NCBI RefSeq assembly: GCF_000820515.1 | Contig: NZ_JXDG01000054.1 | Span: 46,367 to 110,366 of the forward strand | DNA from: Pseudomonas batumici | GTDB lineage: Bacteria > Pseudomonadota > Gammaproteobacteria > Pseudomonadales > Pseudomonadaceae | Direction: 5' to 3' | Length of the DNA: 64,000 bases | In this document: piece after piece, positions 16,266 through 25,008 of the stretch | Layout: every line of letters begins with the position of its first letter | How positions within the stretch are numbered: position 1 is the first letter of the stretch | Notes under the pieces: model-generated | What the model was told of the DNA's origin: nothing | Database searches by the model: none | The model's input: the letters and a program-made list of their open reading frames with translations, nothing else | Position numbers and translations under genes: made by a program

Positions 16266-16802
16266 ATGTCGACCTCGGCCCGTATTGCCTTGATTGCCCT
16301 CGCAGCGCTGCTCGGCGCCTGTGCCGGTCATGCGCCACCGCCGCCTGCGCCCGTGGCTCGTCCCTTGGTCTTTGCCCCCCAGCAACCCTCCTCGCCAGAA
16401 GCCGAAGACGTGCTGTTCCGTGCCTTGGGTCTGGTCGGCACGCCCTATCGCTGGGGCGGTAATACACCGGATTCGGGTTTTGATTGCAGTGGCCTGATCA
16501 GCTATGTGTATCGCGACATGGCCGGTATCAACCTGCCGCGTTCGACCCGCGAGATGATCGTGATGCGGGCACCGAACGTGCCGCAGAATGCACTGCAGAC
16601 CGGCGACCTGATCTTCTTCGCCACCAGCGGCGGCTCCCAGGTCAGCCATGCCGGCATCTATGTCGGCGAAGGTCGCTTCGTTCATGCGCCGGCCACCGGT
16701 GGCACGGTGAAGCTGGACAGCCTGTCCAAGGCCTATTGGCAGCACGCCTATCTGAACGCCAAGCGGGTGTTGCCGGCCGGACATCTGGCGAGCAATCCTT
16801 AA
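16266..16802 (+). CDS. NlpC/P60 family lipoprotein (second of tandem pair)
   Basis: Predicted 178-residue lipoprotein peptidase. The signal sequence MSTSARIALIALAALLGAC has a lipobox (LGAC, Cys19), followed by a Pro/Ala-rich linker. The NlpC/P60 domain (about residues 55-175) carries the catalytic Cys in DSGFDCSGLISYVY and the His in SQVSHAGIYVGE. It is clearly homologous to the preceding gene: both share GFDCSG, NLPRSTREMI or DLPRSTREMI, and VSHAGIY. The start follows AGGAT by 9 bases. The likely role is peptidoglycan remodelling at the outer-membrane inner face. Confidence 0.9.
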   Translation: MSTSARIALIALAALLGACAGHAPPPPAPVARPLVFAPQQPSSPEAEDVLFRALGLVGTPYRWGGNTPDSGFDCSGLISYVYRDMAGINLPRSTREMIVMRAPNVPQNALQTGDLIFFATSGGSQVSHAGIYVGEGRFVHAPATGGTVKLDSLSKAYWQHAYLNAKRVLPAGHLASNP

Positions 16803-16826
16803 ACAACGTGTTGCCGCGAGGTTGTC

Positions 16827-17489
16827 ATGACCGCTCGCACCCTCAAGTTGGACGATGCCCTCTACAGCTATCTGCTGGACGTGTCCCTGCGCGAAACGCC
16901 CGTGCTCAAGCGTCTGCGTGACGAAACCCAGGCGCTGCCCATGGCGCGCTGGCAGGTGGCGCCCGAGGAGGGGCAGTTCCTCGCGCTGCTGGTCAAGCTG
17001 ACCGGCGCCCGGCGCTTGCTCGAAGTCGGTACCTTCACCGGCTACAGCGCCTTGTGCATGGCCTCGGCCTTGCCGGAGGGCGGCAGCCTGCTGTGCTGCG
17101 ATATTCCCGGAGACTACAACGCCACCGCGCTGCGCTACTGGCAGGAGGCGGGTCTGGCCGGGCGCATCGAACTGCGTCTGGCGCCGGCGCTGGAGACTCT
17201 GGCGCAGCTGGAGCAGCAAGGGCAGGGCGGGCAGTTCGACCTGGCGTTCATCGATGCCGACAAGGCCAATTATCCGGCTTACCTGGAAAGTGCACTGCGC
17301 TTGCTGCGTCCGGGCGGCCTGGCGATTTTCGATAACACCCTGTGGAGCGGGCGGGTGCTGGAGGCGGATGCCGAGAGCGCGGACACCCGGGCCATCCAGG
17401 CACTGAACCGGGCCTTGAAGGATGACGCGCGGGTGGATCTGTCGCTGTTGCCGCTGGGCGATGGGCTGACACTGTGCCGTAAGCGCTAG
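16827..17489 (+). CDS. Class I SAM-dependent O-methyltransferase
   Basis: A 220-residue member of the caffeoyl-CoA/catechol O-methyltransferase-like family (methyltransferase family 3). Motif I is LLEVGTFTGYSALCMASAL (about residues 63-81); the acidic metal-binding and catalytic region is FDLAFIDADKANYPAYLE (about 138-155); then GGLAIFDNTLWSGRV. The start follows GAGG by 6 bases. It lies 24 bases after the second NlpC/P60 gene and may be cotranscribed. The natural acceptor is unknown; small phenolic substrates are typical for the family. Confidence 0.88.
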   Translation: MTARTLKLDDALYSYLLDVSLRETPVLKRLRDETQALPMARWQVAPEEGQFLALLVKLTGARRLLEVGTFTGYSALCMASALPEGGSLLCCDIPGDYNATALRYWQEAGLAGRIELRLAPALETLAQLEQQGQGGQFDLAFIDADKANYPAYLESALRLLRPGGLAIFDNTLWSGRVLEADAESADTRAIQALNRALKDDARVDLSLLPLGDGLTLCRKR

Positions 17490-17497
17490 GCGTTCGT

Positions 17498-18076
17498 TCA
17501 GGCTTCCTTGAACAACATGGCGATGCCGGGGTGATACTGACCCGCTTCGTTGTGCAACTTGCGATAAGGGTAGGGGAAGTACCAGGCCACGGCGCAGGTA
17601 TGGGCTTTTTGCAGGTCGTCGACCATGTCCTGCAGGTCTTCCGGGCTTGGGCTCTGCTGAGCCTTGAATGGCGAGACGAACAGGCAGCCGAGCTTCAGAT
17701 GGTGGGGATGGCTGACCTTCTTCGCCTCGCCTACCACATCGAGCAGGGCCGGCATCGGGTTCAGGTTATTGACCTTGGGCCAGCGCTGCGTGGCCTTGAT
17801 ATAGGTCGACTCCTGCGCGGTGGCGATCTGCAGGTCGCAACGTCCGCTGCGGTCGCCGTCTTCGAGCTGTTTCTTGGTCTGGAAATGTTCCAGGGTGACC
17901 ATTTCCGCCGCCCAGGCCGCCGCCGACAGCAATCCGAGGTTGGCGCGCTCGTTGAACCAGTAGGGCGCCTGACCATCCCCGAGGAGCTGGTTGTAGCGAT
18001 CAATGCACTCGGGCCAGCGTTCCAGGGCGGGACGCAGGAATTCCAGTTTCGGATTGCTGATGATCAGGCCTTGCAT
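17498..18076 (-). CDS. Conserved hypothetical protein (192 aa)
   Basis: I do not recognise a family. The protein is soluble, without signal peptide or membrane segment. It begins MQGLIISNPKLEFLRPALER and has Trp-rich stretches (APYWFNERANLGLLSAAAWA, about residues 37-56) and CAVAWYFPYPYRKLH near 163-177. GGAAG lies before the ATG. It converges on the O-methyltransferase gene, with only 8 bases between stops, and its 5' end faces the cobalamin riboswitch region. Nothing seen ties it to cobalamin. Core-like codon use supports a real gene. Confidence 0.7.
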   Translation of the reverse strand: MQGLIISNPKLEFLRPALERWPECIDRYNQLLGDGQAPYWFNERANLGLLSAAAWAAEMVTLEHFQTKKQLEDGDRSGRCDLQIATAQESTYIKATQRWPKVNNLNPMPALLDVVGEAKKVSHPHHLKLGCLFVSPFKAQQSPSPEDLQDMVDDLQKAHTCAVAWYFPYPYRKLHNEAGQYHPGIAMLFKEA

Positions 18077-18217
18077 GGGGCTTCCCTTTTTTATAGTTGG
18101 ACGGGGTGTGGCTATTTGATATCGCTTTCTTCAACGTAGCACAAATTCTGGCGCCGGCTTTTTGCTGTGACGGCTTTAATTGACGCTCCACCCCCAACCC
18201 TCTAACCTTCGCCGATT

Positions 18218-18415
18218 GTTTCAGGTGCTCTGTGGCCGACGGCCGACAGGGTGAAACAGGGAAGCCGGTGAGCCCTTCGACAGGTGCGATTCCGGCGCTG
18301 CCCCCGCAACGGTAAATGAGTCAAGACCGCGCCTTGAGCCACTGTGTCCAACCGACATGGGAAGGCGCGCGGTCCCGCGCATACGCGCTCATGAGCCCGG
18401 AGACCGGCCTGATCC
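18218..18415 (+). ncRNA. Cobalamin (adenosylcobalamin) riboswitch
   Basis: The leader upstream of cobO contains the standard elements in order: CAGGTGCTCTG, AGGGAAGCCGGTGA, then the B12-box region GCGATTCCGGCGCTGCCCCC followed by GCAACGGTAAATGAG, and the closing GAGCCCGGAGACCGGCCTGA. Cobalamin riboswitches repress downstream B12 genes when adenosylcobalamin is abundant. It ends about 95 bases before cobO. A GC-rich stretch with a TTTTT run at about 18457-18465 could form the terminator of the off state, though its stem is weak. The riboswitch should control the whole downstream operon. Confidence 0.93.
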
Positions 18416-18509
18416 ATCCCACAGCGTCACGGCGGGCGATGCTGGACGGCTCCGGCCGCGTTTTTCCCTGCCCCCCGTTTGCCTTATCCAGCCCCAACGG
18501 AGAGCTGCC

Positions 18510-19128
18510 ATGAACGAATCCCCCGATCGCGACGAGCGCCACCTGGCGCGCATGCTGCGCAAAAAGGCAGTGATCGACGAGCGTATCGCCAGTGCCCCGA
18601 ACGAATGCGGCCTGTTGCTGGTACTGACCGGTAACGGCAAGGGCAAGAGCAGCTCGGCCTTCGGCATGCTCGCCCGGGCCATGGGCCATGGGCCATGGCA
18701 TGCAGTGCGGCGTGGTGCAATTTATCAAGGGCCGCAACAGCACCGGCGAGGAGCTGTTCTTCCGGCGCTTCCCCGAGCAGGTGCGCTTCCATGTGATGGG
18801 CGAAGGCTTTACCTGGGAAACCCAGGACCGCCAGCGCGATATCGCCGCCGCCGAAGCCGCCTGGGCCGTTTCCCGGGAAATGCTCCGTGATCCGGGCATC
18901 GGCCTGGTGGTGCTCGATGAGCTGAATATCGCCCTCAAGCACGGTTACCTGGACCTCGACCAGGTGTTGACCGACCTGCAAGCCCGTCCGCCGATGCAGC
19001 ACGTGCTGGTCACCGGACGCGGGGCCAAGCCGGAAATGATCGAGCTGGCCGACACCGTGACCGAAATGGGCCTGCTCAAGCATGCGTTCCAGGCCGGGAT
19101 CAAGGCCCAGAAGGGCATCGAACTATGA
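18510..19128 (+). pseudogene. cobO: Cob(I)yrinic acid a,c-diamide adenosyltransferase CobO, frameshifted
   Basis: CobO attaches the adenosyl group to the corrin cobalt. The N-terminal part (MNESPDRDERHLARMLRKK, then the P-loop LTGNGKGKSSSAFGMLARA) is read from 18510. The rest (QCGVVQFIKGRNSTGEELFF, VVLDELNIALKHGYLDLDQV, VTGRGAKPEMIELADTVTEM) is read in another frame to 19128. The shift lies in three tandem copies of GCCATGG at 18678-18698; with two copies the frame is restored as ...RAMGHGMQCG.... As written, the first frame ends after 126 codons in garbage and the enzyme is not made. It could be a real slippage mutation or an assembly error. The stop overlaps the cobB start (ATGA). Confidence 0.88.
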
Positions 19129-20483
19129 GGCAAACCCGTCATTGCCCGGCGGTGCTGATCGCCGCGCCGGCTTCCGGCCAGGGCAAGACCACGGTGACGG
19201 CGGCCCTGGCGCGCCTGCACCGCAACCAGGGGCGCAAGGTCCGGGTGTTCAAGTGCGGCCCGGACTTTCTCGACCCGATGATTCACGAGCGCGCCAGCGG
19301 TGCGCCGGTCTATCAGCTGGATTTGTGGATGGTCGGCGCCGAGGAAAGTCGTCGCCTGCTCTGGGAAGCGGCGGGCGAGGCCGACCTGATCCTGATCGAA
19401 GGTGTCATGGGGTTGTTCGACGGTACGCCGTCCAGCGCCGATCTGGCCCGGCATTTCGGCGTGCCGGTGCTCGGGGTGATCGACGGTACGGCCATGGCCC
19501 AGACCTTCGGCGCCCTGGCCCTGGGACTGGCGCGTTACCAGCCGGACCTGCCGTTCGCCGGGGTGCTGGCCAACCGCGTCGGCACCCAGCGTCACGCGCA
19601 ATTGCTCGAAGGCAGCCTGACCGAAGGTCTGCGCTGGTACGGCGCGCTCTCCCGGGAGACCGGGATCGAGTTGCCGAGCCGCCATCTCGGCCTGGTGCAG
19701 GCCAGTGAACTGAATGACCTGGACCGGCGCCTGGACGCCGCCGCCGAGGCCCTGGCCGGCAGTTGCGAGGTGGCGCTGCCGCCGCCGGTGGCCTTCGAGG
19801 CGCCTGAACCGGTCGCCGTCGAACCGCTGCTGGCTGGCGTGCGCCTCGCCGTGGCCCGTGACGAGGCCTTTGCCTTCACCTATGGCGCCAACCTGGACCT
19901 GTTGCGGGCCATGGGCGCCGCGTTGCGGTTTTTCTCGCCGATTCACGATCGACACTTGCCCGAGGCGGACAGCCTTTATCTGCCCGGTGGTTATCCGGAG
20001 CTGCATCACCAGGCCCTGGAGCGGAACGCGCCGATGCTGGCGGCGATTCGTGCCCATCATCAGGCCGGCAAACCCTTGCTCGCCGAATGTGGCGGCATGC
20101 TCTACCTGCTCGACGCGCTGACCAATGTCGAAGGGCAGCGCGCCGAGCTGCTGGGCCTGCTGCCGGGCGAGGCGGTGATGCAGAAGCGCCTGGCGGCCCT
20201 GGCTTTGCAAGCGGTGACCTTGCCGGAAGGGCTGTTGCGCGGCCACACCTATCACCATTCGCTGACCACCACGGCGCTGGAACCGATTGCCCGGGGCCTG
20301 AGTCCCAATGGCGGGCGCGGCGCCGAGGCGGTGTATCGCCAGGGGCGGATGACCGCCTCTTACGTGCATTTTTATTTTCCGTCGAATCCGCGGGCGATCG
20401 CCGCGTTTCTGGCACCTGATATCCACCTTGCCAAGGCCGGCGCACTCTCGGAGAGCGCGGACTTGCCCGCGCAGAGGCCATGA
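19125..20483 (+). CDS. cobB: Cobyrinate a,c-diamide synthase CobB
   Basis: CobB amidates the a and c side chains of (hydrogeno)cobyrinate using glutamine and ATP. The 452-residue protein begins with a P-loop in AAPASGQGKTTVTAALARLH (about residues 13-32), carries an ATP-dependent synthetase domain (KCGPDFLDPMIHERASG near 43; LIEGVMGLFDGTPSS near 92), and ends with a class I glutamine amidotransferase domain with the nucleophile in PLLAECGGMLYLLDAL (about 317-332) and His in LRGHTYHHS. It overlaps cobO and bluB by four bases each (ATGA), so translation is coupled through this part of the operon. Confidence 0.96.
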   Translation: MRQTRHCPAVLIAAPASGQGKTTVTAALARLHRNQGRKVRVFKCGPDFLDPMIHERASGAPVYQLDLWMVGAEESRRLLWEAAGEADLILIEGVMGLFDGTPSSADLARHFGVPVLGVIDGTAMAQTFGALALGLARYQPDLPFAGVLANRVGTQRHAQLLEGSLTEGLRWYGALSRETGIELPSRHLGLVQASELNDLDRRLDAAAEALAGSCEVALPPPVAFEAPEPVAVEPLLAGVRLAVARDEAFAFTYGANLDLLRAMGAALRFFSPIHDRHLPEADSLYLPGGYPELHHQALERNAPMLAAIRAHHQAGKPLLAECGGMLYLLDALTNVEGQRAELLGLLPGEAVMQKRLAALALQAVTLPEGLLRGHTYHHSLTTTALEPIARGLSPNGGRGAEAVYRQGRMTASYVHFYFPSNPRAIAAFLAPDIHLAKAGALSESADLPAQRP

Positions 20484-21130
20484 CCGACAACGCTTTTACC
20501 CCTGAAGAACGTGCGGCGGTCTACCGCGTCATCGGCGAGCGCCGCGATATGCGCCACTTTGCCGGTGGCACCGTAGCCCCCGAATTGCTCTCGCGCCTGC
20601 TGGAAGCGGCGCACCAGGCGCCCAGCGTCGGCCTGATGCAACCCTGGCGCTTCATTCGCATTACCCGGCGCGAACTGCGCGGCAGGATCCAGCAGTTGGT
20701 GGAAGAAGAACGGGTACGCACCGCCGAGGCCCTGGGCGAGCGTTCCGATGAATTCATGAAGTTGAAGGTCGAGGGGATCAACGACTGTGCCGAGGTGCTG
20801 GTCGCCGCGCTGATGGATGACCGCGAACGACATATCTTCGGTCGGCGCACCTTGCCGGAAATGGACCTGGCTTCCTTGTCCTGCGCCATCCAGAATCTCT
20901 GGCTGGCGGCCCGTGCCGAAGGACTGGGCATGGGCTGGGTCTCGCTGTTCGAGCCGTTGGCACTGGCGCAACTGCTCGGTCTGCCGGCGGGGGCCAAGCC
21001 GCTGGCGGTGCTGTGCCTGGGACCAGTCGAGGCCTTCTATCCGGCACCGATGCTGGTATTGGAAGGCTGGGCGCAGCCGCGGCCCTTGAGTGAGCTGTTA
21101 TATGAAAATTATTGGGGAGTGAGTCAATGA
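20480..21130 (+). CDS. bluB: 5,6-dimethylbenzimidazole synthase BluB
   Basis: BluB cleaves reduced FMN with oxygen to give 5,6-dimethylbenzimidazole, the lower ligand of cobalamin. The 216-residue nitroreductase-fold protein has RRDMRHFAGGTVAPELLSRL (about residues 15-34) and AAHQAPSVGLMQPWRFIRI (about 37-55), which distinguish BluB from ordinary nitroreductases, and the C-terminal GLGMGWVSLFEPLALAQLL. Its presence means the organism can make its own ligand aerobically. It overlaps cobB and cbiB by four bases each. Confidence 0.94.
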   Translation: MTDNAFTPEERAAVYRVIGERRDMRHFAGGTVAPELLSRLLEAAHQAPSVGLMQPWRFIRITRRELRGRIQQLVEEERVRTAEALGERSDEFMKLKVEGINDCAEVLVAALMDDRERHIFGRRTLPEMDLASLSCAIQNLWLAARAEGLGMGWVSLFEPLALAQLLGLPAGAKPLAVLCLGPVEAFYPAPMLVLEGWAQPRPLSELLYENYWGVSQ

Positions 21131-22035
21131 GTGTGGCGTTGTTGAGTGTCGCTGGAGTAGCGCTGGATGCGCTGCTGGGCGAACCCAAACGCTGGCATCC
21201 GCTGGTGGCGTTCGGCCGTCTGGCGGACCGTATCGAACAACGTTTCAATTCTGCTGGCCGGGGCTGGCGCAGTCACGGGGTCACCGCCTGGGTGATGGCG
21301 GTGGTGCCGCTGACGCTCCTGGCCACGGCCTTGTCGTGGGCGCCCTATGTCGGCTGGATCGTCGAGATCCTCGCGCTCTATTGCGCCCTCGGCCTGCGCA
21401 GCCTCGGTGAACACGTGGCCCCGGTGGCCCAGGCGTTGCGCAGCGATGACCTGGACCGCGCGCGCCAGCGCGTGGGCTATCTGGTCAGTCGCCAGACCGC
21501 GGAGCTCGATCACACCGAAGTGGCCCGCGCGGCCACCGAGTCGGTCCTGGAAAACGGCAGCGATGCGGTGTTCGCCGCGCTGTTCTGGTTTGTCGTGGCC
21601 GGGGCACCCGGCGTGGTGCTGTATCGCCTGAGCAACACCCTGGACGCCATGTGGGGCTATCGCAACGAGCGTTTCGAGCGTTTTGGCTGGGCGGCAGCGC
21701 GGATCGACGATGTCTTGAACTATATTCCTGCACGGCTGGTGGCCCTGACCTACGCCGTGCTCGGCAAGACCGGACTGGCACTGCAGTGCTGGCGCCGCCA
21801 GGGACCGACCTGGGACAGCCCGAACGCCGGGCCGGTGATGGCGGCCGGAGCCGGTGCGCTGGGGGTCGAGTTGGGCGGAGCGGCGATTTATCACGGTGAA
21901 CTGCATCAGCGCCCGCAGTTGGGCGAAGGCGACCCGGCCAGTGCCGATTCCATCGACCGCGGCTGGCAGTTGGTGCAACGAGGGGTGTGGTTGTGGTTGC
22001 TGATTCTCTGTCTGGGAGCTGAGATCTATGCTTGA
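21127..22035 (+). CDS. cbiB: Adenosylcobinamide-phosphate synthase CbiB (CobD)
   Basis: This inner-membrane enzyme joins the aminopropanol (phosphate) arm to adenosylcobyric acid. The start at 21127 overlaps the bluB stop (ATGA) with GGGAG upstream; 302 residues. Family motifs include LDALLGEPKRWHPLVAFGRL near the N-terminus, the central TAELDHTEVARAATESVLEN (about 123-142) and VLYRLSNTLDAMWGYRNERF (about 165-184), plus NAGPVMAAGAGALGVELGG. Several hydrophobic segments are visible, including the C-terminal LWLLILCLGAEIYA. It overlaps the next gene by 8 bases. Confidence 0.94.
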   Translation: MSVALLSVAGVALDALLGEPKRWHPLVAFGRLADRIEQRFNSAGRGWRSHGVTAWVMAVVPLTLLATALSWAPYVGWIVEILALYCALGLRSLGEHVAPVAQALRSDDLDRARQRVGYLVSRQTAELDHTEVARAATESVLENGSDAVFAALFWFVVAGAPGVVLYRLSNTLDAMWGYRNERFERFGWAAARIDDVLNYIPARLVALTYAVLGKTGLALQCWRRQGPTWDSPNAGPVMAAGAGALGVELGGAAIYHGELHQRPQLGEGDPASADSIDRGWQLVQRGVWLWLLILCLGAEIYA

Positions 22036-23020
22036 GCACGGCGGGCGCTTGCGCAAGGCGGTGGAACACTATGGGATTGCCGAGGCCGACTGGCTGGACC
22101 TGTCCAGCGGTCTCGCGCCCTGGCCCTGGCCGATCCCGCCTATCCCCGAGCGCGCTTGGGCGCGCCTGCCGGAAACCGATGACGGTCTGGAGCGGGCCGC
22201 CTGCGCCTATTACGGCGCGCCCCAGGTGTTGCCGGTGCCCGGTTCCCAGTCGGCGATCCAGTTGCTGCCGCGCCTGCGCCGTTCCGGCAAGGTCGGCGTG
22301 CTGTCGCCTTGTTACGCCGAACATGCCGAAGCCTGGCGGCGCAATGGCTACGTCGTGCGCGAAGTGCTGGAGCACGAAGTCGACTTTTTTCTCGACAGCC
22401 TCGATGTGCTGGTGGTGGTCAACCCGAACAATCCCACCGGCCTGAGCCTGGCCCCGGAGCAGTTGCTGGAATGGCACGCCCGGCTGGCCCAGCGCGGTGG
22501 CTGGCTGGTGGTGGACGAAGCCTTCATGGACAACACGCCGCAGCGCAGCCTGGCCGCCCACAGCCACAAGATTGGCCTGATTGTCCTGCGCTCGTTCGGT
22601 AAGTTCTTCGGCCTGGCCGGTGTGCGCCTGGGGTTTGTCCTGGCCGAAGGCCAACTGCTCAAGTTGCTGGCCGAACAGGTCGGCCCCTGGGCCGTCAGCG
22701 GGCCGACGCGGGTGCTGGGGCAGGTGTGCCTCGCCGATACCGCCGGCCATGAGCGCCAGCGTGTGCGCAGCGAGCAGGCCAGCCAGCGCCTGGTGGAACT
22801 GCTGACGCGTTTCGGCCTGGCGCCCCAGGGCGGTTGCGCGCTGTTTCAGTGGTTGCTGACGGCGCGGGCCGAGCAGCTCCATGAGTTCATGGCCCGTCGC
22901 GGCATTCTGCTGCGCCTGTTCAGCCAGAACAGCAGCCTGCGTTTCGGTCTGCCGGCCGATGAAGCGGATTGGCTGCGTCTGGAGCAGGCGTTGCGCGCCT
23001 TCGACGAGGTGCAGCCATGA
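22028..23020 (+). CDS. cobD: Threonine-phosphate decarboxylase CobD/CobC
   Basis: A 330-residue PLP enzyme of the aminotransferase class I/II fold that makes (R)-1-amino-2-propanol phosphate for the corrin arm. Visible motifs are VVVNPNNPTGLSLAPEQLL (about residues 134-152), GGWLVVDEAFMDNTPQRSL (about 157-175) and the PLP lysine in LRSFGKFFGLAGVRLGFVL (about 188-206). The N-terminus LEHGGRLRKAVEHYGI and the SGLAPWPWP stretch are typical of the cobalamin-type decarboxylase rather than histidinol-phosphate aminotransferase. It overlaps cbiB by 8 bases and cobQ by 4. Confidence 0.93.
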   Translation: MLEHGGRLRKAVEHYGIAEADWLDLSSGLAPWPWPIPPIPERAWARLPETDDGLERAACAYYGAPQVLPVPGSQSAIQLLPRLRRSGKVGVLSPCYAEHAEAWRRNGYVVREVLEHEVDFFLDSLDVLVVVNPNNPTGLSLAPEQLLEWHARLAQRGGWLVVDEAFMDNTPQRSLAAHSHKIGLIVLRSFGKFFGLAGVRLGFVLAEGQLLKLLAEQVGPWAVSGPTRVLGQVCLADTAGHERQRVRSEQASQRLVELLTRFGLAPQGGCALFQWLLTARAEQLHEFMARRGILLRLFSQNSSLRFGLPADEADWLRLEQALRAFDEVQP

Positions 23021-24471
23021 CCACCCTGATGGTGCAAGGCACCACCTCCGATGCCGGCAAGAGCACCCTGGTGACCGCCCTGTGTCGCTGGCTGACCCGC
23101 CAGGGCGTGCGGGTGGTGCCGTTCAAACCGCAGAACATGGCGCTCAACAGCGCGGTGACCGCCGACGGCGGCGAGATCGGCCGGGCCCAGGCGGTCCAGG
23201 CCCAGGCGGCGGGCCTGGCGCCCCACACCGACATGAACCCGGTGCTGCTCAAGCCCAACAGCGATACCGGCGCCCAAGTGATCATCCATGGCCGCGCCGT
23301 GACCACCATGAATGCCGTGGCCTATCACGATTACAAGGCCATCGCCATGCAAGCGGTGCTGGCCTCGCACCAACGGCTGAGCGCTGCTTATCCGGTGGTG
23401 ATGGTCGAAGGCGCGGGCTCGCCGGCGGAGATCAATCTGCGCGCCGGGGATATCGCCAACATGGGCTTCGCCGAGGCGGTGGATTGCCCGGTGCTGCTGA
23501 TTGCCGATATCAATCGCGGCGGGGTATTCGCCCATCTGGTGGGTACCCTGGAGCTGCTGTCGCCCAGCGAGCAGGCGCGGGTCAAGGGGTTCATCATCAA
23601 CCGCTTTCGCGGCGATATCGCCTTGTTGCAACCCGGGCTGGATTGGCTGGAGCAGCGCACCGGAAAACCAGTGATCGGCGTGCTGCCCTACGTGTCGGAC
23701 CTGCACCTGGAAGCCGAGGACGGCCTCGACCGGCGCCAGGCCGACAAGGCCGACCAGGTGCTGAACGTGGTGGTGCCGGTGCTGCCGCGCATCAGCAACC
23801 ATACCGATTTCGATCCCTTGCGCCTGCATCCGCAGGTCGATCTGCAATTCATCGGTCCCGGCCAGGCCATTCCGGCGGCGGACCTGATCATCCTGCCCGG
23901 CTCCAAGAGCGTGCGCAGCGACCTCGCCTATCTGCGCCAGCAGGGCTGGGACACGGCGATCAATCGTCACCTGCGTTATGGCGGCAAGCTGCTGGGGATC
24001 TGCGGCGGCCTGCAGATGCTCGGTGAGCAGGTGCATGATCCCCTGGGGTTGGAAGGGGCGCCGGGCTCGAGTGCCGGGTTCGGGCTGCTGGCCCTGAGCA
24101 CTGAACTGGAGCAGGAGAAACAACTGCGCAATGTGCGTGGCCGCCTGGCGTTGGAAGACGCCGAGGTCAGCGGTTATGAGATCCATGCCGGGGTGACGGT
24201 CGGGGCGGCGCTGGAGCAACCGGCGGTGCATCTGGACGATGGTCGTTGCGACGGTGCCCGCAGCGCCGACGGACAGGTGCTCGGGACTTACCTGCACGGT
24301 CTGTTCGAGTCACCCCGGGCGTGCGGCGCACTGCTACGCTGGGCCGGGTTGGCGCAGGTGCAGGAGGTGGATTATCACGCCCTGCGCGAGCGCGACATCG
24401 AGCGCCTGGCCGACCTGGTGGAAAAACATCTGGATACCGACCGCTTGCGCCAGCTCTGCGGTCTTGAATAA
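23017..24471 (+). CDS. cobQ: Cobyric acid synthase CobQ
   Basis: CobQ amidates the b, d, e and g side chains of adenosylcobyrinate a,c-diamide. The ATG at 23017 overlaps the preceding stop (ATGA) and gives 484 residues, as usual for the family. The N-terminal P-loop domain has VQGTTSDAGKSTLVTALCRW (about residues 6-25) and KPQNMALNSAVTADGGEIGR. The C-terminal glutamine amidotransferase domain has the nucleophile cysteine in LLGICGGLQMLGEQVHD (about 326-342) and the histidine in GTYLHGLFESP. It is followed 15 bases later by cobU. Confidence 0.97.
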   Translation: MTTLMVQGTTSDAGKSTLVTALCRWLTRQGVRVVPFKPQNMALNSAVTADGGEIGRAQAVQAQAAGLAPHTDMNPVLLKPNSDTGAQVIIHGRAVTTMNAVAYHDYKAIAMQAVLASHQRLSAAYPVVMVEGAGSPAEINLRAGDIANMGFAEAVDCPVLLIADINRGGVFAHLVGTLELLSPSEQARVKGFIINRFRGDIALLQPGLDWLEQRTGKPVIGVLPYVSDLHLEAEDGLDRRQADKADQVLNVVVPVLPRISNHTDFDPLRLHPQVDLQFIGPGQAIPAADLIILPGSKSVRSDLAYLRQQGWDTAINRHLRYGGKLLGICGGLQMLGEQVHDPLGLEGAPGSSAGFGLLALSTELEQEKQLRNVRGRLALEDAEVSGYEIHAGVTVGAALEQPAVHLDDGRCDGARSADGQVLGTYLHGLFESPRACGALLRWAGLAQVQEVDYHALRERDIERLADLVEKHLDTDRLRQLCGLE

Positions 24472-24486
24472 GGACGTCTACGGACC

Positions 24487-25008
24487 ATGCTGCAACTGAT
24501 CCTTGGCGGTGCCCGTTCCGGCAAGAGTCGCCTGGCTGAACGCCTGGCGGCTGAAAGCGCGCTGCCGGTGACCTACATCGCCACCAGCCAGCCGCTGGAC
24601 GGCGAATTGAATGAGCGGGTCGCCCTGCATCGCCAGCGTCGCCCGGCCCATTGGCAGTTGATCGAAGAACCGCTGGAACTGGCCCGGGTACTGCGCGAGA
24701 ACGCGGCGGCCGACGCCTGTCTGTTGGTGGATTGCCTGACCCTGTGGTTGACCAACCTGCTGATGCTGGACGACGCCGAGCGCCTGAAGGTCGAGCGCGA
24801 AGCCCTGTTGCAAAGCCTGGCGCAATTGCCGGGAGAGATCATTTTTGTCAGCAACGAGACCGGTCTGGGTATCGTGCCGCTGGGCGAATTGACTCGCCGT
24901 TATGTCGATGAAGCCGGTTGGCTGCATCAAGCTCTGGCCGAGCGTTGTCAGCGTGTGGTGCTGACGGTCGCCGGCCTGCCTCTGACTTTGAAAGGAACTG
25001 CGTTATGA
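24487..25008 (+). CDS. cobU: Adenosylcobinamide kinase / guanylyltransferase CobU (CobP)
   Basis: A bifunctional enzyme that phosphorylates adenosylcobinamide and then activates it as the GDP derivative. The 173-residue protein opens with the P-loop LILGGARSGKSRLAERLA (about residues 4-21). It then has VTYIATSQPLDGELNERVAL, the HRQRRPAHWQLIEEP histidine region (about 44-58, where GMP is attached), LVDCLTLWLTNLL and FVSNETGLGIVPLGELTRRY. It shares four bases with cobT (ATGA). Confidence 0.96.
   Translation: MLQLILGGARSGKSRLAERLAAESALPVTYIATSQPLDGELNERVALHRQRRPAHWQLIEEPLELARVLRENAAADACLLVDCLTLWLTNLLMLDDAERLKVEREALLQSLAQLPGEIIFVSNETGLGIVPLGELTRRYVDEAGWLHQALAERCQRVVLTVAGLPLTLKGTAL

Noticed and set aside
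18688..19128. The second cobO segment as an independent short gene
   Set aside because: It starts inside the 7-bp repeat without a ribosome site and lacks the P-loop; it is the displaced remainder of cobO.
18945..20426. A 493-codon open frame antisense to cobB
   Set aside because: Shadow of the high-GC cobB codons; the protein text shows no known fold and cobB is unambiguous.
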